Assembly (NCBI RefSeq): GCF_023101765.2
Contig: NC_064229.1
Span: 9,152,473 to 9,216,472 of the forward strand
DNA length: 64,000 nt
Source: Spodoptera frugiperda
Lineage: Eukaryota; Arthropoda; Insecta; Lepidoptera; Noctuidae
Reading direction: 5' to 3'
Positions 21,656 to 33,490 of the stretch are shown here, piece after piece; positions within the stretch are counted from its first letter, which is position 1; the number at the start of each line of letters is the position of its first letter. The translations under genes and the position numbers were made by a program. The notes below the pieces were generated by a model, which searched no databases, was not told where the DNA came from, and saw nothing but the letters and a program-made list of their open reading frames with translations.

Positions 21656-22858
21656 TTATATACTTTACTGAATATTTCCTCAGTTATTTTTTTTTTATAA
21701 TAGTACATTGACTGAAGCAACAGCAACACAAACACACAGTCATACGCTTACTAAGAAAATAAACAAAAACAAAACACCAGATGATAGCTGAACATTAAAA
21801 TGCGGTTTCTGGAACTACATTAGGAAGTTGCAACGGCTAATGATATCACACAAGTTCTGTGCAGTTCAGGACGTTGGCAATTTGTGCAAATTGCGAATTC
21901 GAAGGAGTAGCAACGTTATCGCGAGACTTGAGAACTTCACTCTAATGTTTGGCTCAGCAATGTATGGTAATTGGTTGAGAGCTAAGATGCTTGGTGTGGT
22001 ACCCGTCTGTATTGCGATTGTTAAGTAATCTGACAGTTGTAATCGTTGATAGTCAACAATGCAATTTAATTTGTGGATTGCATTGTTGATAGTTTTGTTG
22101 TTTAGGGTTCAATCAGAGAATAGTTAGATTTTTTTAAAATTTGTGGAATGTAGAGTGGACTTTGATATCATATCCATGTCTGATAGGAGGGCGTTGTTAG
22201 TTGACTAAATGAAGTTTACAAGAAGTGGTTTATTGTTGGAGACAGACCTAAACAGAAACATCAATTTGAGTGACTACAAGCATATCTCGAATTAAAATAA
22301 ATTTTAGAAATTCAAAATGTTCATGAATTCTGAAATGAAATTTTTAAATTGTTCCTAATGTTTTCCGAAAGGGTCGCTCATACGAAATACAGAGGACTTA
22401 GTAAAAGTTCGTTTAACAAACGAAATCTAAACGAAAGCGCGTTCGATGGTATTGATTGACTTATTCGAGCCGGCAAATCAGAGCGATGAACGCGCTTTTC
22501 TTTTAATTCGTAAAGCAAGGGTACAGATAAATGTCAGACACATAATAACATATCTTACCTCATACCACAACTCCATATTACATTCAAATGCTTCCTTGCC
22601 ACTCCCAAACACATCTGTAAGCATAATCCAAACAAACAAATTGATCTGTTGACATTGACAATCTGCTGATGATTTGATTCGACACGCTTCGGTAACATGT
22701 TAATTGACCCCATCTATATGTACCTCATTAATCATATTTAGATGTTATTAGGGCATGTATGTTTGTTTATATATGTTTGTTACCTAGGTACTATGTGAAG
22801 CTAAAATGTTTGGTACATGAAACTGCTTATGCAGAAGGAATTTATATAAATAGATCAT

Positions 22859-22898
22859 AGTCGGAGTTTGGAATGGTATGCTGTTCTAAACTCCGACT
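22859..22898. other. 15-bp hairpin followed by T-run
   Basis: AGTCGGAGTTTGGAA pairs with TTCTAAACTCCGACT (one G-U on the RNA level) around a 10-nt loop and is followed by TTTTT. No associated gene is seen. It could be part of a miniature element or a small Pol III transcript end. Confidence 0.5.
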
Positions 22899-22904
22899 TT
22901 TTAT

Positions 22905-22995
22905 ACGTGTGTGTACATATAAGTGTGGGAGAGCTATGCTTCGGCACGAAAAATTATGCCTCACAGAAAAACGACGTGAAACAACGCTTGCGTTA
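22905..22995 (-). repeat. Interspersed repeat family B fragment
   Basis: GTGTGGGAGAGCTATGCTTC and GACGTGAAACAACGCTTGCG correspond to the terminal part of family B in reverse. Confidence 0.55.
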
Positions 22996-23587
22996 ATCCC
23001 TTTGAAAAGCTTCTGCAAAGCACTTCCGCGCGGTATACCTGCTCTGCTCGGCTTCTTTTGGTCGTACCGTTTTGTTTTATAGCATATAACCTTCCTCGAT
23101 ACTGAATTATATTACACAATTTTTTTTTTGAATCGGGTAAGCAATTCTGGACATCGACGAATAAACACACATACTCTTCAACTTTACATAATAATTATAC
23201 TCGTATATGATATATAGATTAGTAAACAGACAAAACATAGAACTAGAATTATGTTTTATCTGACTACCAATAATAGTTCAGACTTCTATGTTTGGCTTAT
23301 TTCAACTTTAAACATAGTATGCAAATGTAGGTAATTTCCACGGGACGTGTGTCCATTACACCGGACGACACGGCGACGACACGTCCACGAGATAATTACG
23401 ACATCGCTCGTGCGGGGTAAGGATTAAAACTGATGGCCATCATTTTGTAGAGAAATTTGTGCGGAGATGAAGCTAAATATTATCCTTTGGGTTGCTGATT
23501 TTTTTTTTATTTGTTTATTTCGTTCGTAGTAAAAGAGAGAACTGAAAACTTGTTATCTTAAGAGAGATTCTACGAGCCCTTTCTTTT

Positions 23588-23795
23588 TTTTTTAAAAAAA
23601 AAAACGTTGCCTCACACTAGGTTTTTCTCCTGTGTCGTTTGTTCGTTTACAAACATACAAGTTCACATACACATGACACCCAAACCCGAAACAACAATAA
23701 TTTGTGGATCACACAAAGAGTTGCTTCGTTTGGGAATCGAACCCGCTACAAATTGCACGGTAGCCGGTTGCCCAGCCACCGCAAAAACTGTGTAG
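23588..23795 (-). mobile_element. SINE-A copy
   Basis: Nearly complete minus-strand SINE-A with a poly-A (poly-T here) tail, GTTTACAAACATACAAGTTC, TTTGTGGATCACACAAAGAG, GGGAATCGAACCCGC (box B) and the head GCCCAGCCACCGC. Confidence 0.8.
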
Positions 23796-25807
23796 GCATT
23801 ATACTATGTACGAGCATGTTACATACTACGAACCATTATGTACAACATTCATGTTTTGACCTCATTCCAGCTACATACATCACTTTCTATACATAACCTA
23901 CCATTGCAACCTATTAACCACAGTCAATTTACATTCATAGCTAACCCCACAGACATGTAGATCTAGCTTTACCCCCTAAAGGGGTTGAAGGGATTTTTTC
24001 GCCCTGAAAGCATGGCGATGAATAATTGGCGAGAGCTCCCTCAGTTCAATGCACCTTCTCTGCCTACCCCTTATTTGCAGGGGCGCTTAGCTAGTGAGTC
24101 AGTGTGCCAGTGACATCTCATAGGTACTTGTATGTTGGTGTCATTAAGTGTCTTGGGGTAGAAGTGAGGAATATAGGGGGTTAGGTTAGGAGGCTTTGTT
24201 TCTGTCACGAGAGCTGTTTGATAGTGGATCGGGATTTGTAATTGTTTGGAAGTGATAAATGTGATCTACAATGAGTGACCATGTTGAAATATTTGACCTT
24301 GTAAAAGCATTAGGTAATGCGGAATAGGGCATGAAAAGTGGGTTGCGGTATAAGTAATGAAATAATGTATTTATTTTTGTAAATAGGCTACTCTTATACG
24401 TTCAAATTATTATGAAAAAAATCTAGATGAGGTAAGCATTTCCTAATAGACTCTGAGAAGAAATGCCGAAACAAACTCAATATTTGAGAAAAAAAATGTG
24501 TGTGAAGATTATTGGTATTATGATCTGCTAGCTCCAATTAAGTTTTTTTTGTAAACCAAAGTTAAACTTTAAGCTATAAGCTATGATAGACGAAAAATTA
24601 GACACAAGACCTATAAATATTTCATAACCTTCATTCAAAATCAAAAAAACCATACCGCCGATGAACGCAATACACAAAAAAGGAACGTTTAAACAAAACA
24701 CGATCTCCATATTCGCCTAAAGCACGTTAGGAAAACCGACGAATGTTCGCAGTCATATTTTTTTTACGCTTTTTCAAAAATCCTCTTCGTAAACAAAGAG
24801 AATATAGCCTGCATCCCTAAAAGACCATAAGGCAAGATAATTAGAATATCCATATGGAGTTTCACGGACGGGAGGTAAAAAAACAGTACACCTTTTCGCA
24901 TGGTCGGGTAAGGTCCATGTTTGCTTTCGAATTTTTATTTGAACTGGCTTAGGTAACTTTAGTCGTTGAAGATTTTTTAAACCCTTTGCCCTTTACTTTG
25001 TAACCCGATCATCGTAATGGCGGATTAAAAGGATGCTTTGGCCAAGTCTAATTGTTTGAGGAGGTATAAAGTTCGAGGTACACTGGCCAGTTGTATTTTT
25101 TTTAATAGTTTTAATTTTTACTCAAATGGACGACTCTTTGATAGATAATGCGATATCCATCTATGTTGGTATGGTGTATATAAAGTATGCACTATACGAA
25201 ACTATAAAAGTAAATATTTTTTTTCTGTAATTAGTAAAGATTTTTCCTAAACAGAAACTTAACACTAATTATTCGTATTTTAAGTCGTTTCTCTTGACAG
25301 TCGTAAATATAAAACTGAAGCTTATTACTTAGAACTTACATTATAATTTACAAAAAAGATATGCAATTATAATCCCTATTTATCAACTTTATACAACAGA
25401 CAAGATGATACCTTACCTTACAAAGTAAGAAGAAGAGAATAATTCCCTCACAATATCTCATCTCTCATAAAACTACGTGCTTCCTAGCAACGCTAATTAT
25501 TCTCTCGACTTAGCATTGCACTTGATCTTCCATTTTTATGATACTCGTATTATCTTGCATTTTCCCATTCACTCGTTTTTGAGATAAATGCTCATTTTTG
25601 TGAGCTGAATGGATAATGGCTACGTTTTGTTGTTTGGACTTTTTGTACTTCTTTTGTTTCTCTGTTTGTCTGTTACAGAAATATGGTGGTTCATTTGAGA
25701 ATTACGTAATATGTTGTTCAATGGTTTGGGTTTTGTTTTGGTCGTGTTTTAGGTTATATATGATGTAAAAATGATTGAAATCTACACATTGAAAAAATTT
25801 TTTGAAA
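23796..25807. other. No gene recognised
   Basis: AT-rich; a short TAAAGGGGTTG-containing stretch near 23970-24160 may be an old repeat. No exon with acceptable splice sites or family motif was seen. Confidence 0.5.
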
Positions 25808-25925
25808 GATTTTCTCCTGTACCATGGGTGCGTTTACACCAGACCCGAAACAACAATTGGGGGAATTGAACTGTTACATGTTGCATGGCAGTAAATTGTC
25901 CAGCCACCGCACCTACCGTGCAGTC
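25808..25925 (-). mobile_element. SINE-A copy, degenerate
   Basis: TTCTCCTGTACCATGGGTGC, CCAGACCCGAAACAACAATT, then a decayed box B and GTCCAGCCACCGC. It is followed by a short direct duplication of GTATTATAGTGATCTTTACA at 25931 and 25959. Confidence 0.6.
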
Positions 25926-26582
25926 ACCGCAGTATTATAGTGATCTTTACAACCGTGTAGTATTATAGTGATCTTTACATAGAGAATATAAAAAGGCGTT
26001 ACTTTGAGGAAATCCATACTAAATTAATAATAGAATAAGTTTCTCTACAGCTGAATAAAACCTAAAAAATATCCTATTGTTAGTATAGTGTTCTTTACTT
26101 TATACACAATTAGTTAATGTGTATTTTCATCATAGTTATTTTTAGACTTTCATACCTAATCAGCAGAGAGACATATACTTATGTTAATTTTTGTAAAGCT
26201 TTTGATAAGTTAAATGATCGAGCCGTGTTATATTGTTACACCAGCCACAATTTAACCACAACAAAAACAAACCAAAAAACAATCATTTCCACAATTTCAC
26301 TTATCGGCCGTAAACAAAATACGTATGAAATTAAGTACTCCATTTGGTAGGCAGTAAAACACTATTGAAAACAGTTTCGTCCATTTGTTGCGATGCGAGT
26401 GAAAACAATGTTGTGCTCAGAGTCCATTAGTCCAGGGCAATAACGATGGCACAGTAAATATGCGAATGCAGTCATTGTGGCAACACTGTTGAGTAGCACT
26501 ACCTTTTAACGAGAAGGCCGGATCATTTTTTCTAGTTTTATGTGCCTATGGATTTGTAAAAAAAGGTCATATGCAATCAAGC

Positions 26583-26832
26583 CTTTTATCCTTGAAGCGG
26601 TACTTAGAGATGCATATTACGACACGTACCTAACGTCGCTATACAATGTACACCCACTTTTCATCATTTCTGTTATAAGTCCCATGTAATAGGGGTAAGC
26701 CTATTGCCATGTATTGGACACAATTCCAGGCCGAATAACCGAATAAAGCTCAGTAATACTTTGCCCTGTCCAAGAATCGAACTCGAGATCCCTTGTCCGG
26801 CAGTCGCATTCGCGATCATTTGACTGTAGGTT
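26583..26832 (-). mobile_element. SINE-B copy
   Basis: Minus-strand SINE-B with both body (CACCCACTTTTCATCATTTC, GTCCCATGTAATAGG) and head (AATCGAACTCGAGATCCCTT, GCAGTCGCATTCGCGA). Confidence 0.75.
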
Positions 26833-27473
26833 ACACTAGTATATAACTCTCTTAGTGGTCAGCAATGATTTACATCGTCGCATAAAATAAAAGGGCTCTT
26901 GTAAAGTCCACATTTATATTGAAAATTGGAAAGCTTTACTTCTTTTATGAAATATTCTCATAAATCAACACGTTTAGTTATGCTCTTTGAAACTAAATCA
27001 ACGGTAGCAAAACATCAAACACAACCCAAAACCAAAACACAAATAGAAAACCATCATAAATGCTCACATCAAAATTCTATGAATAACTGAACATGTTAAA
27101 AGGCAAATATGAATACTATCTGAAGGTACAATCATACCCTTTCCCCTTTTCAATGTATGTCAAGAGATCCTTTACCAATAGTGCTGATGTATGAACCCGT
27201 AACTTGTACCATATTACACCTAAAGACAAAGTTATAAAGTCGATTTTGCTGTGGCAAGAAAATGCTTAGAAATTTCAAGTGTGTAGTTTAGATTTATCAG
27301 ATGCTTTTTTGACAGTCAGTATTGAATATGTGGTGGAAAGGTACTTATGTATGAAGCGTGTGTGGGTTCTAAAGATAAATTTTGACGGAACTGGTCTATC
27401 AAAGAGAATAACGCCAAAGATTATTCTCAACCAGACCTTTAGTGGTTAATTAGAATTGTTTTTATTATGGAAT

Positions 27474-27545
27474 GCCTCAAGGTACTATCCTGGGTCCACT
27501 TATTAATGATTTCGTGGATATTACTGATAAATTCAACAATTTGAC
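27474..27545 (+). pseudogene. Possible reverse transcriptase remnant (LINE relic)
   Basis: The plus strand near 27472-27510 translates to MPQGTILGPLI, the motif B region of a non-LTR reverse transcriptase (usual form G(V/T)PQGS(V/I)LGPLLF). Nothing recognisable remains on either side and SINE-A sequence follows. It is an old fragment of a different, RTE- or Jockey-like LINE. Confidence 0.45.
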
Positions 27546-27548
27546 TTT

Positions 27549-27905
27549 ACGGTTGGCGCGGTGGCTGGGCAACTGACTTTTTTTTTTTTTTTTTCTTTTT
27601 TAAAAAACGTTGCCCCACATTAGGATTTTCTCCTGTGTCGTGGGTGCGTTTACAAACATACAAGTTCACATACACATCACACCCAGACCCGGAACAACAA
27701 TTTGTGGATCACACAAAGAGTTGCTCTGTGCGGGAATTGAACCCGCTACACGTTGCACGGCAGCCAGTTGCCCAGCCACCGCGCCAATCGTGCAGTCAGA
27801 CTGGCGTGGAACGTGTAGCGGGTTCGATTCCCGCACGGAACAACTCTTTGTGTGATCCACAAATTATTGCGCACCCACGACACAAGAGGAAATTCTAGAG
27901 TGTGG
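27549..27905 (+). mobile_element. SINE-A copy split by a second SINE-A
   Basis: The plus copy starts ACGGTTGGCGCGGTGGCTGG, stops after GCAACTGAC at 27577 and resumes at 27799 with GACTGGCGTGGAACGTGTAG, GGTTCGATTCCCGCACGG. The interruption is a complete minus-strand SINE-A. The outer copy is therefore older. Confidence 0.75.
27578..27798 (-). mobile_element. SINE-A nested inside another SINE-A
   Basis: Complete minus-strand copy, from a long poly-T run (its poly-A tail) to the SINE start GTGCAGTCA. It inserted into the tRNA-like head of the outer copy. The result is a pair of inverted tRNA-like heads that can form a large hairpin. Confidence 0.8.
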
Positions 27906-28223
27906 TAACGTTTAATAAAAAAATACAACAACAGATACAATAAACTATAACAGACTAAAAATTGATAATCAATTAACAGACTTGGTACAATTTCATAACA
28001 TTTTCACTGCATATTGGACTGTGATAAAATTTAAAAGCAATCTGTAAACGTTTAACATTCAAACGATTCATGTAAATCACAAAGGTACGATGTAAATAGC
28101 GTTACACTGTTTGCGAGCGATTGGTAGACCACAGACACTTGTGTTGATGTAGGATTGCATGTTGTGTTGTTACCGGATTGTACGACCACATAACGAAGAT
28201 GAAAAATAATATGATGCAACGTC

Positions 28224-28498
28224 ACGCCTTTTATTCCCGAAGGAGTAATAGGTAGACGTGCACATTAGGGTACGTAATGCCACTATACAATGTACTCCCA
28301 CTTTTCACAATTTACTTTATAAGTCCATTGTAATAGTGGGTGAGCCTATTGCCATATACCGGCCATAATTCCAGACACTGTGCTACTCCTGAGTAATTTT
28401 CGTAAAAAAGCCCAGTAATTTTTTGCCCGACTCAGGAATCGAACCCGATACCCTTTGCGTGGCAGTCGCACTTGGAACCACTCGACCAACGAGGTAGA
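28224..28498 (-). mobile_element. SINE-B copy, nearly full length
   Basis: CACGCCTTTTATTCCCGAAG, GTACTCCCACTTTTCACAAT, CAGGAATCGAACCCGATACC and CTCGACCAACGAGG. Head and body are both present. Confidence 0.8.
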
Positions 28499-28559
28499 GG
28501 ATTTAGGATTTTTTATTAAAAATCTTGTATATCCTTATCTCAATTTTAATGTAGAATTT

Positions 28560-28868
28560 CTACATTACAAAGTATACACTAGTATAATATTTCACAAGTT
28601 TAAGCGGACTCGCCTCATACGGGTCGTACATCACTGAATCCCCATAATGCCCAAAACGGGCATCAATCAAACTCGCAAATTGCTCCGCGCTAGCCGACAG
28701 CTTCACCCCTTTACAGCACGTTGGTGTAATACAGTTTAAAATTAAACTCTGATTGGCTTTCTTTGGGTATAACAGTAAATTAAACTTCAAATATAATAAG
28801 GTGACAATGCATTTATCAACTTTAAAAAACTTTAGGGAACCGTCCTTAATTTTCTTTACCGCCTCCAT
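28560..28868 (-). CDS. Open frame of 102 aa, possible lone exon, unrecognised
   Basis: Starts with ATG (MEAVKKIKDGSLKFFKV) and continues through a cysteine pair (ITPTCCKGVKL) to SASAEQFASLIDARFGHYG and a final YYTSVYFVM. The composition is protein-like and the frame is not part of any repeat recognised here. There is no family match from memory, no signal peptide and no neighbouring exon. It could be a first exon (GT sites exist near the end) or chance. Low confidence. Confidence 0.25.
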   Translation of the reverse strand: MEAVKKIKDGSLKFFKVDKCIVTLLYLKFNLLLYPKKANQSLILNCITPTCCKGVKLSASAEQFASLIDARFGHYGDSVMYDPYEASPLKLVKYYTSVYFVM

Positions 28869-29374
28869 TTTTTAAGACATGTAATATTCCTAATGCCTTC
28901 TCCTAAGTCTGAAAAATACTATACTAAAAACTAATCAACCTCTCCAAAAAAACCAATCAATATCATAAATTCATATCAAAAACACTCCACAACTTCAATC
29001 AAAATGAACCACGTTCAATTAAAAGCGGGCAGTTTCCAAAGTGAATCAACACACCACACGCGATGATATCAAAGCATTCAGTATTCTGTTTCATACACGC
29101 TCAATTAGCCATTTATATCTCGATAAAGCGACTGTGATCAAGCCTTAGGTATTTTCAATGCGCCAAATGTTAGATCAAAGGATCATCGCTTGTTCATTCA
29201 GTTGATAATGTTACATTTATTTGTGGTTACTGGAAGAGACTGTTTAAAAAATCTAAATGCGTGGTAGAAAATTATGGCTAATAACTATGTAAAGATCAAT
29301 ACCATCAACGATTACATCACTACTTACCATCAGGTGGGATTGTAGTCAAGCATTAGTTTTTGTCGAATACAAAA
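28869..29374. other. No gene recognised
   Basis: AT-rich spacer, nothing interpretable. Confidence 0.5.
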
Positions 29375-29550
29375 AAAAAAGGTTTGATTTTTTTAAGGGG
29401 GATTTTTAATCATCGAATGACTTCTCCTTCCTTGTGCGAGGCGAGAGGGAGTGTCAGACTCTTACTGACTAAAAACTACCCCGTTCCTCTTATTGCTTTT
29501 CTAGCCGGAACCCCGGATAACCTGCTAGGTAGTCCGCGGCTCCGGGATGA
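29375..29550 (-). mobile_element. R1-type LINE tail fragment
   Basis: AATCATCGAATGACTTCTCC, GAGGCGAGAGGGAGTGTCAG, CTAAAAACTACCCCGTTCC and AGTCCGCGGCTCCGG. It is truncated at the same CCGGAGC position as the copies at 14076, 37165 and 56195. Confidence 0.75.
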
Positions 29551-30192
29551 TTTTGAGACATATTCATTTGAAAAAAGTAATGTGGAATTATTTGAATAAA
29601 CAAAGTGTCATCTTTACTAAATTTTTTGATTAACAATGATGGTCGGGTTTTAAAGCTAATTGGGATCACAACTCATAGAAATCTGAAGGTGAGTTTAGAG
29701 TCGCGAATGGTCACCAAACATAATAATCTTATAGGCATATTTTTTTAGATGAGAAGATGTTAGTCAGGATTTTTTTCTGTCTCTTCTAGTAAGTTCTATA
29801 AATCCTTGTACGCATATGATTGAGTGTTTATTGAGTTAGGCTTCCTGTTATTTTACTGATGGGCCTTTCTGTGGCTTTTCAATAGCTGGTGGGGTTCAAA
29901 CCTATGCGGAGGACAACAAAAAGTGATGCTGTATAAAGTGGTCAAAGGCACAAAGAGATAAAAAGGGTGAAGGGGAAGGGGAGTGTTAGTGTTTCCATTA
30001 AACTCATGTGTTTATAGATTTTGGTAGATCATGTTAGTCACCAATCAATATAATATCACACGTTTTTTTAAGTAGAGGTTGATAGGGGAAATAATGTAGA
30101 TAGTGGGCCTTTACTCAGATAATGTTACGTGTTTTTGGTCATAGAGGAGTTAACTTGGAGCAGGATTTTATAAATCAAGTTTAAACTTAATT
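29551..30192. other. No gene recognised
   Basis: AT-rich spacer without supported features. Confidence 0.5.
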
Positions 30193-30374
30193 ATTATGTT
30201 ATCAGTTCTCACGTAACTGTTTGAAGATGAACTCGACTAGTAGCATTTTTAGCAGCTCGACAATCGCCGCGTTTTGTGTCGCGGTATGCTGCCCATTAAA
30301 ATAAGCTTCATGCATGGCTTGAAATTAGTCGAGTGCTTCGTCAAACAGTTATGTGAGTAAGTCGATAACATAAT
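30193..30374. mobile_element. Palindromic miniature element (MITE-like), copy 2
   Basis: Same family as 15549-15741: ends ATTATGTTATCAGTTCTCAC and, inverted, ATTATGTTATCGACTTACTC; interior CTCGACAATCGCCGCG and GCATGGCTTGAAATTAGTCG. Here the inner arms GATGAACTCGACTAGT and ACTAGTCGAGT-type text pair over a longer stretch. Confidence 0.7.
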
Positions 30375-30894
30375 TAATACCGTACGTCTCACATCGTCTC
30401 GTTTCGTCTTAAGTTTAAATATGTTATTAAAATAATAAATAGGTATACAATAATTTAACATCTGTTATTATCTCGTTTAACTGTAAAGCCAGTTCTTTAA
30501 GTTACGAACATACAAAGGCCAAATTCTAGTGACCCAAAGAAAAGCACATACTTTTAAAACCCAGCAACATACCACCAATCATCTTCCCCGTCTCCTATAT
30601 TTATACCTACATACATCTCTACCACTTCCCTTGATAAAAGCGTGATGATTTTCATACTGCTTGCTCCCCTAGCATGATAATTTCAAAGAGTAGGGTACCA
30701 GGTATGTAGTACATAAATATATGGTCTATGGAGGTGACGATGATGATCCATGGAGACTTAAGCTTTATTTTGTATTTGTTCTTACTGGGAGTTTGGACTT
30801 GGGACAATTTTACACATACATAGTGACATGATTTAGGAGAAAGAAATAATTAATTACTTAGCCATCATTGTGTGCCGTATGAATAAAAGAATGT

Positions 30895-31025
30895 ATTAAC
30901 AATGCAATAGATTTTTAAATTTCATTTTGCTTATAGATGTATTTTTAAATGCTTTATTGCTTGCAATTAAATGCTCAAGCAGCAGGTGAAACATAAAATT
31001 CGAAAAATCTATTGCATTGTTAATA
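30895..31025. mobile_element. Miniature element with perfect 23-bp inverted ends
   Basis: 131 bp. The left arm begins TATTAACAATGCAATAG and continues into ATTTTT; the right arm at 31003-31025 is its exact reverse complement. The interior is AT-rich with GCTTATTGC-like internal pairing. Length and architecture are those of a MITE or foldback; other copies would have to be found outside this window. Confidence 0.65.
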
Positions 31026-31207
31026 TAGCATGGATTTCCGTTAAATAACGCTTGATTTTATTCTACTCGTATATAAAAACGAGAAGCTTGTGGTTTTGTT
31101 TTCAAGGACATTCATTAATATTCCACTTGTAATAAAAATGATTGTAGGTTCAGCTTGCTACCGCTATTAAATAGGTAGTCAAACGCTTAAGACAAATCGC
31201 TACAAAT

Positions 31208-31265
31208 GTTTCCGAGAAAAAAACTAGTCTATGTAAATATTTTGACTAGTTTTTTACTCGGAAAC
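31208..31265. other. 58-nt hairpin, 22-bp stem with one mismatch
   Basis: GTTTCCGAGAAAAAAACTAG + TC pairs with GACTAGTTTTTTACTCGGAA + AC around a 14-nt loop. The stem length is near that of a microRNA precursor, but the A/T run and lack of flanking context make a foldback repeat equally likely. Confidence 0.45.
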
Positions 31266-33284
31266 GTCTAACTATTTTGACCATTTATAAAGTACGAGCA
31301 CCAAAGCTATCGTGGTGGTGGTAAACACCGCGTACTAAAGGGGATGTCGACAAAGCACGGAGAGTAATTACAGAAAAATGGGGTATAACTAGGTCATTGC
31401 AAATGTGTGCTCGGATTATGGGGATGTTTTGTGGTATTACTAGTAAATGCTGTATTATGGGGGTACTGCCATGTATTTATGTTTATAGTTGTAGTGCCAG
31501 GATGTCGTTAGGAAAGTTGTAGCTTGTGGTTGATGGATGGATCATTATGGTAAATTATATGGTAGTTAAATATTATGGTAAATATCCCATTTCAAGTTCT
31601 AATATTAGATGAATTATTGTTGATCACTGGTTGTGTTGATAAATTAAGATTCAGGGTATGTGTATCAGCGTATCTATTAAACGTTATCTTTTTAATTGAA
31701 GTAGTTTTGAAGAGACAAACTAATCAAGGCACCTCTTTTATAGTAGAAGAATAACATATGAGCATTGTAGGTACTATCCGAGGTTGAAAGATATCAGTGG
31801 TATTTTTGCCATACTCATACTCTCCATTCTCATCAACGTAAACAAACCGTAGACTATTAATGTCAAAATGTACTCAGACTGCAATAATGCGCCCCCTACA
31901 TGCAGCCTGTGTCTAATCAATAGTCAAATAACTCGACATTACACAGGGTGCACTGCAATTTCATCAAAACACCGCCACACACACCCTGTATAGACAAATC
32001 CTATTGCATGCCTTTCGCCACCCTGTCATTGCGATGCCGAATGACGTCATTGAGGCCTGAGATGGATTCGAACCATAATTTCTGGACACTGCTCCACCCA
32101 CTGTCACACCGCCAAAATACAACCACGCGTCTAACTTCACAATACACTGCTCGGTTAACAAAGGTTAAATTTCAAAGTGATGTGACAGAATAAGCAATGG
32201 ATGGAAAACAAAGCGATGGATACGGATGATTGGGGGATGTAATTGGTAAATGACGTGTGCCATTTAGAGGCCTGATGGACGGACATTAGGCCGTCTGCGC
32301 CGTTGTGCCGGACGCATTCCATTTGTTCGAGGGTTTCACTCTAATTCTGCAAATGTACCAACCAACGGGTTGTTGGGAAAAATGTGAAGTAATGTGTCAC
32401 ATGACAATACCGAGGTCTCTTTTGAAATTTTTTCTCCGTTTTTTTAAATGTCAACTCTTTTGTGGGCTGTTCACTTTAATTTCCTGTAATTTGGAAATGT
32501 CCTGCGACGAATTTGTTTGGGAATTGCTTTTGGACGGTATCATGGATTGTTTTTGTTTTGTCTAACGATTTGAATGGGAAAAATGTTTAAACAAATGCTT
32601 CTGTATGACCACGACAATTGAGTTATATACCGTAAGTTAAACCTATACTTCGAATAACATACCAATCTTTAAAATTAAATCTCTAAGTCCATTTTTAAGA
32701 AGATTGAAATACCACTATACTCAACCCTCAATTGCACTAGTTAGTTATTTAGTCTCTTATTTAGCGTTGATAAGTCTGTGTTTGGCCACCAACCCGCTTA
32801 CTGCCAGAACGGCGAAGAATTACATAAAGAAATTGCATCCACTATTATATAACCACTCATATTTTAATACAAGTCACCCTTAAAGCAACAACTAGACCAA
32901 CAACAATAATATATTACTCTAAGTACAACAAGCAATGAAACGTAAACGATGAATGTGACTTCCAGTTCCAACCTTGACATTCATACAGGAACATCGTAAT
33001 AATTCTAAGATAATGTTCAATATTCTCTATATTTCCTGGGAGAGTGTTATTTCTAGTATTATATAGTTTTCTAACAAAGACCGTCCTTCAGATGTTGCAG
33101 TATGAATATCTGGAACGTGTTGAGTCTGACCTTAGCCTTGGCATTCACATTGAAGAAAGTCAGGTCTGTTCCTAAGTTGACTGTTTCTAATACTTTAAAC
33201 TGTTTACTTAGAAGCTTGAAGCTGTTATTCGCAGGAAATAAAATATTATATGTGAATCATTAATACATGGAATGATTATAATAG
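31266..33284. other. No gene recognised
   Basis: Includes a small repeat D fragment near 31545-31610 (GGTAAATATCCCATTTCAAG) that also occurs at 42836 and 50190. Otherwise nothing supported. Confidence 0.5.
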
Positions 33285-33490
33285 GGTTAGATGACAAATT
33301 TTTATACAAATGTCCGTCTTGTAGAATATACGTATTTTTTATTTTCTCACGGAAACAAATACTTTCCAAGATATAATTATCGATTTTAAATGTCGTGTGA
33401 TGTCACTTCTAGGTACGATTTATACGTAGAAATGACGTTTTTGCTCCCACTCCTAAACTTTGATTAGTTTTATCTAAGAATTGTTATTTT
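33285..33490 (+). repeat. Interspersed repeat E, uninterrupted copy
   Basis: GGTTAGATGACAAATTTTTA, TTTATTTTCTCACGGAAACA, TCGTGTGATGTCACTTCTAG and ACGTAGAAATGACGTTTTTG. It shows the sequence into which SINE-B and the Helitron inserted at 10436-11240. Confidence 0.55.

Larger units (their letters stand above)
21656..23587. other. No gene recognised; repeat fragments and a hairpin
   Basis: Holds a foldback stretch near 22425-22515 (CGAAAGCGCGTTCG against GAACGCGCTTTTC), a strong hairpin at 22859-22898 and a family B fragment at 22905-22995. No supported exon. Confidence 0.5.
25931..27548. other. No gene recognised; one SINE-B inside
   Basis: Spacer with SINE-B at 26583-26832. A phrase like AATGCCTCAAGGTACTATCC TGGG near 27470 recalls a reverse transcriptase motif (PQGTILGPL) and may be a LINE remnant, but too little is left to call. 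Confidence 0.4.

Noticed and set aside
15550..30461. Open frames at 15550-15738 and 30249-30461 that resemble each other
   Set aside because: The similarity is due to the shared palindromic miniature element, not to a protein.
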